From assembly GCA_018830415.1 (NCBI GenBank), contig JAHJSJ010000250.1, positions 1 to 19,302 of the forward strand: 19,302 nt of DNA. Reading direction: 5' to 3'. Made by a program: the position numbers and the translations under genes. Shown here one piece after another: positions 14,124 through 19,302 of the stretch (position 1 is the first letter of the stretch; the number at the start of each line of letters is the position of its first letter). Origin of the DNA: Alphaproteobacteria bacterium. Lineage in GTDB: Bacteria > Pseudomonadota > Alphaproteobacteria > Sphingomonadales > Sphingomonadaceae. The notes below the pieces were generated by a model, which saw nothing but the letters and a program-made list of their open reading frames with translations, did no database searches and was not told the DNA's origin.

Positions 14124-15696
14124 CATCGACCCGCGTCCGTTCTACATCACCACCGCCATCTCTTATCCCAATGGGCGGCCGCATATCGGCCATGCCTATG
14201 AGGCCATAGCTGCCGATGTCATCGCCCGGTTTCAAAGGCTGCGAGGCCGCACCGTGCGGTTCCAGACCGGAACCGACGAACATGGTCTGAAAATGGCCCG
14301 CAAAGCCGCGGAGCAAGGCCGCAGTCCGCGCGATCTTGCTGATGAAATGTCAGGGTATTTCCGTGAGATGTGCGATGGTTTGAATGTGTCATATGATCGT
14401 TTCATCCGCACCTCCGAACCCGATCATCACCGCGCCAGCCAGGCCATCTGGCAGGCGATGGAGGCCGCGGGCGACCTTTATCTTGACCGCTATGAAGGCT
14501 GGTATTCGGTTCGTGACGAAGCCTATTACGACGAAGGCGAACTGGTTGCGGGTGAGGGCGGTGAAAAACTCTCACCGCAAGGCACCCCGGTTGAATGGAC
14601 GGTCGAGGAAAGCTGGTTCTTCCGCCTGTCGAAGTATCAGGACTATCTGCTTGGGCTGCTGCGCACGCCCGGTTTTCTTGAACCGGCAAGCCGCCGCAAT
14701 GAAATGATCGCCTTTGTCGAACAGGGCCTGCGCGATCTGTCGGTCAGTCGCACCAGTTTTGATTGGGGGGTCAAGGTGCCCGGCAGCGAAGCCCATGTGA
14801 TGTATGTGTGGGTAGACGCGCTTACAAATTACATAACGGGGCTGGGCTATCCCGATGATATTCCGAACGGAATGAACACGTTCTGGCCCGCCGATCTGCA
14901 TCTGATCGGCAAGGATATCGTGCGTTTCCATTCAATTTACTGGCCCGCGTTCCTCGAAAGCACAGGGATTCCCGCGCCGAGGAAAGTGTTCGGGCACGGC
15001 TTTCTGCTCAATCGCGGACAGAAGGAATCGAAATCGCTCGGCAATGTCACCGATCCGCTGGAATTGGCGGAGCGGTTTGGCGTGGACGCCCTGCGTTACT
15101 TCCTGATGCGCGAAGTCGCCTTTGGACAAGACGGCAGCTATTCACCCGAAGCCATTGTTTTGCGAGCCAATGCTGAACTGGCAAACAGCTTCGGCAATCT
15201 TGCGCAGCGCACGCTGTCGATGATCGTGAAGAACATGGACGGGCGGCTTGAAACGTTCAAATCAGATGCGGCGGACGATGCGCTCCATGCGATTGTCAAT
15301 TACGCCTGCGCAACCGAATTACCGCGCGATTTCGAAGCCTTGTCCTTCTCCACCGGGATCGAGGCATGGCTGCGCGCGGTCTATGCCTGCAACCAGTATG
15401 TCGATGAGCAGGCACCGTGGGCCTTGAAGAAAACCGATCCTGAACGGATGAAGGCGGTGTTGCAGACGCTGTTCGTGGCGCTGCGCGATCTGGCCATTGC
15501 GATCCAGCCTGTGGTGCCGGACAAAGCCGCCGCGCTGCTCGACCAACTCGGCATCCCCGAAAGCGAACGCAACTACGCGGCACTAACCGATACGGAGTGG
15601 TTCACCCGCCTTGTCGCCAGCGGCTTCACCGTCGCCCCGCCAACGCCATTGTTCCCCCGGCTTGAACTGCCTACCGATGAAGCGATGAGCGCCTGA
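14116..15696 (+). CDS. metG: Methionyl-tRNA synthetase, zinc-cysteine-less type, KESKS variant
   Basis: This 526-residue class I synthetase charges tRNA-Met. The start ATG lies inside the last codons of holB and gives MADIDPRPFYITTAISYPNG; the frame is open further upstream but only over holB. HIGH is at 23-26. The second signature is K303-E-S-K-S307 in RGQKESKSLGNV; the standard form is KMSKS, so the Met is replaced by Glu while the catalytic second Lys is kept. The connective segment WYSVRDEAYYDEGELV lacks the cysteines of zinc-binding MetRS forms, so this is the short metal-free type. The anticodon-binding helical domain follows (around 380-510), and no C-terminal EMAP/tRNA-binding domain is present. 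The stop overlaps the tatD start by one base (TGATG). Confidence 0.96.
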   Translation: MADIDPRPFYITTAISYPNGRPHIGHAYEAIAADVIARFQRLRGRTVRFQTGTDEHGLKMARKAAEQGRSPRDLADEMSGYFREMCDGLNVSYDRFIRTSEPDHHRASQAIWQAMEAAGDLYLDRYEGWYSVRDEAYYDEGELVAGEGGEKLSPQGTPVEWTVEESWFFRLSKYQDYLLGLLRTPGFLEPASRRNEMIAFVEQGLRDLSVSRTSFDWGVKVPGSEAHVMYVWVDALTNYITGLGYPDDIPNGMNTFWPADLHLIGKDIVRFHSIYWPAFLESTGIPAPRKVFGHGFLLNRGQKESKSLGNVTDPLELAERFGVDALRYFLMREVAFGQDGSYSPEAIVLRANAELANSFGNLAQRTLSMIVKNMDGRLETFKSDAADDALHAIVNYACATELPRDFEALSFSTGIEAWLRAVYACNQYVDEQAPWALKKTDPERMKAVLQTLFVALRDLAIAIQPVVPDKAAALLDQLGIPESERNYAALTDTEWFTRLVASGFTVAPPTPLFPRLELPTDEAMSA

Positions 15697-16472
15697 TGCT
15701 GATCGATAGCCACTGCCACCTGGAATACAAAGGTCTGGTCGAAGATCAGGCCGGCGTGCTCGCCCGCGCGCGCGCGGCAGGGGTAGGGGCGTTCCTCAAT
15801 ATCTCGACCCGGCAAAGCGAATGGGATCAGGTGGTCGCAACCGCTGTGCGTGAGGCCGATGTCTTCGCCAGCGTCGGCATCCACCCGCACGAGGCCGACG
15901 CGCATCAGGATCTGGGCCGCGCAGCCTTGTTGACCGCGACCGAGCATCCCCGCGTGATCGCGATTGGCGAGACAGGCCTCGATTATTATTACGATCATTC
16001 GGATCGCAGCGCGCAGCAACGCCTGTTCCGGATGCATATTGATGTCGCGCGCGAAACGCAGTTGCCGCTGATCATCCACACCCGTGATGCCGAGGATGAT
16101 ACTTTTGCGATCCTTGCCGATGAGATGGCGAGGGGGACGTTTCCGGCGCTGATCCACTGCTTCACCGCTTCGGCCGAGTTCGGGGCAAAGGTGCTGGAAC
16201 TGGGCCTGACAATCTCGCTATCGGGTATCGTAACCTTCAAGAATGCCAAGGCCTTGCAAGACGTTGCAGCGACTGTTCCTGAAGACCGGCTGCTGATTGA
16301 GACAGACAGCCCGTTTTTGGCGCCCGTGCCGCATCGTGGGCGGGTTTGTGAACCTTCCTATGTTGCTGACACGGCTGCATTTATCGCCAAACTGCGGGGA
16401 ACCGATACGCAGGCTCTGGCAAAACAGACCACCGCCAATTTCGCGCGCCTGTTCACGAAAGCGGGTCTGTGA
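15696..16472 (+). CDS. tatD: TatD family metal-dependent hydrolase/DNase
   Basis: This 258-residue TIM-barrel amidohydrolase-superfamily protein is of the TatD/YcfH group; members act as metal-dependent deoxyribonucleases. Expected metal ligands are all visible: H6 and H8 in DSHCHLE, E92 in GETGLDYYY, H128 in IIHTRDA, H154 in IHCFTAS and D204 in ETDSPFL. Length is normal. The start overlaps the metG stop by one base and the end overlaps the next gene by 4 bp (GTGA). A tatD-like gene after metG followed by an MBL-fold gene is a common alphaproteobacterial arrangement. The natural substrate in this cluster is not established. Confidence 0.93.
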   Translation: MLIDSHCHLEYKGLVEDQAGVLARARAAGVGAFLNISTRQSEWDQVVATAVREADVFASVGIHPHEADAHQDLGRAALLTATEHPRVIAIGETGLDYYYDHSDRSAQQRLFRMHIDVARETQLPLIIHTRDAEDDTFAILADEMARGTFPALIHCFTASAEFGAKVLELGLTISLSGIVTFKNAKALQDVAATVPEDRLLIETDSPFLAPVPHRGRVCEPSYVADTAAFIAKLRGTDTQALAKQTTANFARLFTKAGL

Positions 16473-17251
16473 AGCTGGTAATGCTTGGCTCTGGCACCTC
16501 AACCGGGGTGCCGCGACTGGGCGGGCCGGACGGGGCGGGCGATTGGGGCGATTGCGACCCCGATGAACCGCGCAACCGCCGCACGCGGGTGTCAATTCTG
16601 GTGGAAAGCAATGATGGCAGGCGGTTGCTGATCGACACGTCGTCCGATTGCCGTGCGCAGTTGCTGGCCAACCGGATCGATAGCGTCGACGCGGTGTTCT
16701 GGACGCATGATCATGCCGATCATTGTCACGGGATCGATGATTTGCGGGCGCTGCGATTTGGCCGTGCGGGGCCGATCCCGGCCTTCGCTGAAACCGAAAC
16801 CGTGCGGCGATTGCGCCAGAGGTTCGGCTATGTGTTTGCCGGGCAGGATGGCTATCCGACGATATGCACCCTCGACACGCTGGATCGGTTGCGGATGACC
16901 GCCGGTTTCGGGGTGGATTGGTGCCAGATGGAACATGGTGACGGTGAGACGACGGGCTACAGGTTTGAAGCTGATGGCAAGTCTATTGCTTATGCTACGG
17001 ATTTTAGTGCGATTTCCGATGAAATGATCGATCTGTTTTACGGCGTCGACATCCTCGTGAGCGATTGCCTGCGCCGTGAACCGCATCCAACCCATGCGCA
17101 TCTTGCGATGGCGATTCAGTTTGGCGAACAATGCAAGGCTGGCCGCGTAGTGTTAAGCCACCTCGACAAGAGCATGGATTACCGCAGCCTGTGCGACGAA
17201 GTTCCAGACTTCGTGGTGGTCGGTTACGACGGTTTGGAGATTGTCGCATGA
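16469..17251 (+). CDS. PhnP-like metallo-beta-lactamase-fold hydrolase
   Basis: This 260-residue protein starts at a GTG overlapping the tatD stop. MLGSGTSTGVPRLGG is the typical beginning of PhnP-like phosphodiesterases. The metal motif is H80-D-H82-A-D84-H85 in WTHDHADHCHGIDDLRAL. A further Asp in AYATDFSAIS and the His in LSHLDKSM complete the two-metal site. C29 and other cysteines in GDWGDCDPDEPRNRRTR resemble the segment that carries a structural site in PhnP. E. coli PhnP cleaves cyclic ribose phosphate in phosphonate breakdown, but no phn genes are here, so a general cyclic phosphodiester or nucleotide-clean-up role is more likely. It overlaps the following small gene by 4 bp. Confidence 0.88.
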   Translation: MKLVMLGSGTSTGVPRLGGPDGAGDWGDCDPDEPRNRRTRVSILVESNDGRRLLIDTSSDCRAQLLANRIDSVDAVFWTHDHADHCHGIDDLRALRFGRAGPIPAFAETETVRRLRQRFGYVFAGQDGYPTICTLDTLDRLRMTAGFGVDWCQMEHGDGETTGYRFEADGKSIAYATDFSAISDEMIDLFYGVDILVSDCLRREPHPTHAHLAMAIQFGEQCKAGRVVLSHLDKSMDYRSLCDEVPDFVVVGYDGLEIVA

Positions 17252-17445
17252 ACCCAGAACTGATGTTGCCGATCATCGCGAGCATTGGATGGTTGATCCT
17301 GGTTGGTGCAGGCCTCGCATCCTACCGGCTCAAGTGGAGTCAGATGGTCAAGATGGCGTTGCTGTGGATTGCCATTTTCCTTGGCCTTTACCTGCTGGTG
17401 GAGTGGTTCATGATTGCGCGGAACACCACCAGCGCACTGATTTAG
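17248..17445 (+). CDS. Small two-helix membrane protein, 65 aa
   Basis: I do not recognise this gene. The ATG overlaps the stop of the MBL gene (ATGA). The 65 residues form two hydrophobic helices, about 7-28 (LPIIASIGWLILVGAGLASY) and 33-55 (MVKMALLWIAIFLGLYLLVE), joined by a short basic loop RLKWSQ, with a short polar tail. This is a helical hairpin in the inner membrane with the loop probably cytoplasmic. Coupling to the upstream gene and preserved reading frame support it being real. The next gene, mazG, starts 38 bp on, after an AT-rich palindrome. Function is unknown. Confidence 0.7.
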   Translation: MNPELMLPIIASIGWLILVGAGLASYRLKWSQMVKMALLWIAIFLGLYLLVEWFMIARNTTSALI

Positions 17446-17452
17446 ATTTTAC

Positions 17453-17466
17453 ATAATATATATTAT
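17453..17466. promoter_or_regulatory. AT-only perfect palindrome before mazG
   Basis: ATAATATATATTAT is a perfect 14-bp palindrome in the only AT-rich gap of this cluster. It contains TATTAT, a possible -10 element 18 bp before the mazG ATG, but no convincing -35 was found. It might be an internal promoter or an AT-binding regulator site. Confidence 0.3.
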
Positions 17467-17483
17467 CCATCTTGAGGATCGGG

Positions 17484-18251
17484 ATGAGCGACACCCCCAA
17501 CCAGTCCCCCATTGCCCACTTGCTGGCAATCATGGCGCGCCTGCGCGATCCGCAGTCGGGTTGCGCATGGGATCTGGCGCAAGATTTCGCGAGCATCGCT
17601 CCCTATACCATCGAAGAAGCGTACGAAGTCGCTGACGCCATAACGCGTGGTGACATCGATGATCTCAAGGATGAACTCGGCGACTTGCTCCTTCAGGTCG
17701 TATTTCACGCTCGCATGGCTGAAGAAGCCGGACATTTCGCTTTTGACGATGTCGCCGCCGCGATCAGCGCAAAAATGGAAGCCCGCCACCCGCACATTTT
17801 CGGCGACGCCAGCGGGACTATGGACGAAAGACGCTGGGAAGATCTCAAAGCCGAAGAACGCAACGCCAAAGGGGTCACGAGCGCATTGGACGGCGTGGCA
17901 CTGGCGCTGCCCGCGCTAATGCGCGCGCAAAAACTCCAAAAACGCGCCGCGCGAACCGGGTTTGACTGGCCAGATCCTTCCGGTTCCGAAGCCAAAATTC
18001 ACGAAGAAATAGAAGAACTAAACACCGCCTCTTCAGAGCAGGACAAGCTTGAAGAAGCTGGCGACCTGCTGTTTGCGGTGGTCAATTTCATCCGCGCCCA
18101 TGGGATCAGCGCCGAAGATGCGTTGCGCGCGGCCAATGCCAAATTCGAACGCCGATTTCGGGCGATGGAAGCAATTGCCGGTTCAGGCTTCCCCAAATTG
18201 TCGCTCGCCGCGCAAGAGGAGTTGTGGCAGCAGGTTAAAAAGACCGAATAA
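17484..18251 (+). CDS. mazG: Nucleoside triphosphate pyrophosphohydrolase MazG
   Basis: This 255-residue protein hydrolyses NTPs/dNTPs to the monophosphate and pyrophosphate, and so cleans the nucleotide pool and influences (p)ppGpp-related stress survival. The ATG at 17484 is preferred over an in-frame TTG at 17472, because GAGG at 17474-17477 gives 6 bp spacing. Both halves of the all-alpha fold are present: the N-terminal half has YTIEEAYEVADAI and LKDELGDLLLQVVFHARMAE (E44, E45, E64, D67), and the C-terminal half has KIHEEIEELN and LEEAGDLLFAVVNFIR. GCAWDLAQDF near 26-35 matches the family's CPWD-type block in altered form. Its stop is 10 bp from the convergent hflX stop. Confidence 0.94.
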   Translation: MSDTPNQSPIAHLLAIMARLRDPQSGCAWDLAQDFASIAPYTIEEAYEVADAITRGDIDDLKDELGDLLLQVVFHARMAEEAGHFAFDDVAAAISAKMEARHPHIFGDASGTMDERRWEDLKAEERNAKGVTSALDGVALALPALMRAQKLQKRAARTGFDWPDPSGSEAKIHEEIEELNTASSEQDKLEEAGDLLFAVVNFIRAHGISAEDALRAANAKFERRFRAMEAIAGSGFPKLSLAAQEELWQQVKKTE

Positions 18252-18261
18252 TCAGAATTAC

Positions 18262-19302
18262 TTACTCAGACAGGCTGGCGAATTGCCCCAATTCCTTGGG
18301 GTTGAGCCGGACAGTGAAGCGCCGCATCGAGCCATCCTCCCCTTCCCCCGCATCCTCTTCAGCCAGCACATCGCCATGCGCGTGGAGCCATGCGATCCGG
18401 CGGCCATCGTGCAGCGGGAGTATGAACGCAACTTCACGCGCGCCGCCCGTCAGCAAGCGGGCCAATTCAGCCTCAAGCGCCTCCACCCCCTCGCCCGTCA
18501 CAGCCGACAGGATTACCGCCCCCTGCCCCTCGACAGAATTTCGCAATTCTTCAATCTGTTCAGCATCTAACAAGTCACACTTGTTCCAGACTTCAAGAAT
18601 CGGAATGGCGCTTGTGCCAGTCTCCTTATCGATCACCCCAAGATCGCCGAGCACGTTGATGACCTGCTTCTTCTGCGCCGCATGGCTGGGGTTGGCCATA
18701 TCGCGCACATGGCAGATCACGTCCGCGGCTGTCACTTCTTCCAACGTGGCGCGAAAAGCCGCTACCAGCTGCGTCGGCAGGTCGGAAATAAAGCCCACGG
18801 TGTCGGACAGGATCGCTTTTTCTACCCCCGGAAGGCTGATCGCCCGCATTGTCGGGTCGAGCGTGGCGAAGAGCAGGTCTTCGGCCATCACTTCCGCGCC
18901 CGTCAACCGGTTGAACAGCGTCGATTTGCCCGCGTTGGTATAGCCGACCAGCGCGATCACCGGCCACGGCGCCCGGCCGCGGCGATCCCGGTGGAGGGTG
19001 CGCGTTTTGCGCACTTGTTCAAGTTCACGGCGCAACCGGCTCATCCGCTGGCGAATCATCCGGCGGTCAGCCTCAATCTGCGTCTCACCCGGCCCGCCAA
19101 GAAAGCCAAAGCCGCCGCGCTGGCGTTCAAGGTGAGTCCAGCTGCGCACCAAGCGGCTCTGCTGGTAATCGAGATGGGCAAGCTCAACCTGCAAGCGACC
19201 TTCCGCCGTCGCGGCGCGCTCCCCGAAAATCTCGAGGATCAGGCCGGTGCGGTCGATCACCTTGCGTTTCAACTTGTCTTCAAGGTTGCGCTGCTGGATC
19301 GG
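18262..19302 (-). CDS. hflX: GTPase HflX, N terminus beyond the window
   Basis: This is a ribosome-associated P-loop GTPase that splits or rescues stalled 70S ribosomes. The frame is open to the right edge, so the N-terminal part is missing; 346 residues remain. The visible protein begins inside the HflX domain (PIQQRNLEDK, then TGLILEIFGERAATAEGRLQ). The glycine-rich HflX signature GFLGGPGETQIEADRR precedes a coiled-coil-like helical segment. G motifs follow in order: G1 GYTNAGKST, G2 within FATLDPTMR, G3 DTVGFISDLP, G4 NKCD and G5 SAVTGEG. A C-terminal domain ends at a TAA. It converges on mazG with 10 bp between stops and no clear terminator between them. Confidence 0.96.
   Translation of the reverse strand, partial: PIQQRNLEDKLKRKVIDRTGLILEIFGERAATAEGRLQVELAHLDYQQSRLVRSWTHLERQRGGFGFLGGPGETQIEADRRMIRQRMSRLRRELEQVRKTRTLHRDRRGRAPWPVIALVGYTNAGKSTLFNRLTGAEVMAEDLLFATLDPTMRAISLPGVEKAILSDTVGFISDLPTQLVAAFRATLEEVTAADVICHVRDMANPSHAAQKKQVINVLGDLGVIDKETGTSAIPILEVWNKCDLLDAEQIEELRNSVEGQGAVILSAVTGEGVEALEAELARLLTGGAREVAFILPLHDGRRIAWLHAHGDVLAEEDAGEGEDGSMRRFTVRLNPKELGQFASLSE

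Noticed and set aside
1..19302. CRISPR array, prophage, transposon or toxin-antitoxin module
   Set aside because: No regularly spaced repeats, transposase or integrase signature, or paired small toxin/antitoxin frames were seen. MazG here is the pyrophosphohydrolase and has no mazEF beside it.

Overview
The window looks like a chromosomal segment from an alphaproteobacterium, most likely a sphingomonad (Sphingomonadales, Erythrobacter-like). The basis is high-GC coding sequence, the style of the proteins, the split pyruvate dehydrogenase cluster (pdhC and lpdA with small genes between), the dac-tmk-holB-metG-tatD-MBL gene order, and a palindromic repeat whose core resembles elements I associate with sphingomonad genomes. 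The taxonomic call is recollection plus inference, not a search result. Most of the window is dense housekeeping sequence.

Layout. At the left edge is a 5'-truncated ribonuclease R gene (2-2215), followed by a thioredoxin-fold peroxiredoxin-like gene (2279-2794). A universal stress protein gene lies on the minus strand (2822-3274), divergent from a rightward cluster: pdhC (E2 of pyruvate dehydrogenase), a lower-GC gene of unknown function, a hotdog acyl-CoA thioesterase-like gene, lpdA (E3) and a KefB/C-type cation/proton antiporter (3408-8934). A 64-bp imperfect palindrome (5553-5616) overlaps the end of the thioesterase gene and supplies its stop codon.

A low-GC stretch of about 1.05 kb (8961-10011) then interrupts the core. 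It holds one gene for a predicted secreted protein of unknown function. It is bounded on the right by the 3' end of a minus-strand tRNA-Ser(UGA) gene (10012-10101) and on the left by an exact 12-bp copy of that tRNA 3' end, including the CCA. This is the arrangement left by site-specific integration at a tRNA gene, although no integrase is present.

Right of the tRNA the core resumes: an MltB-type lytic transglycosylase, then a run in which nearly all genes overlap by 1-8 bp (dacC, tmk, holB, metG, tatD, a PhnP-like metallo-beta-lactamase-fold gene, a 65-aa two-helix membrane protein), then mazG. A 3'-complete hflX gene converges on mazG from the right edge.

The most notable points are the tRNA-bounded micro-island, the atypical gene inserted without spacers in the pdh operon, the apparent loss of the YciA-type catalytic Asp in the thioesterase, and the repeat that ends the thioesterase frame. 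No CRISPR array, transposase, prophage module or recognisable defence system was seen.
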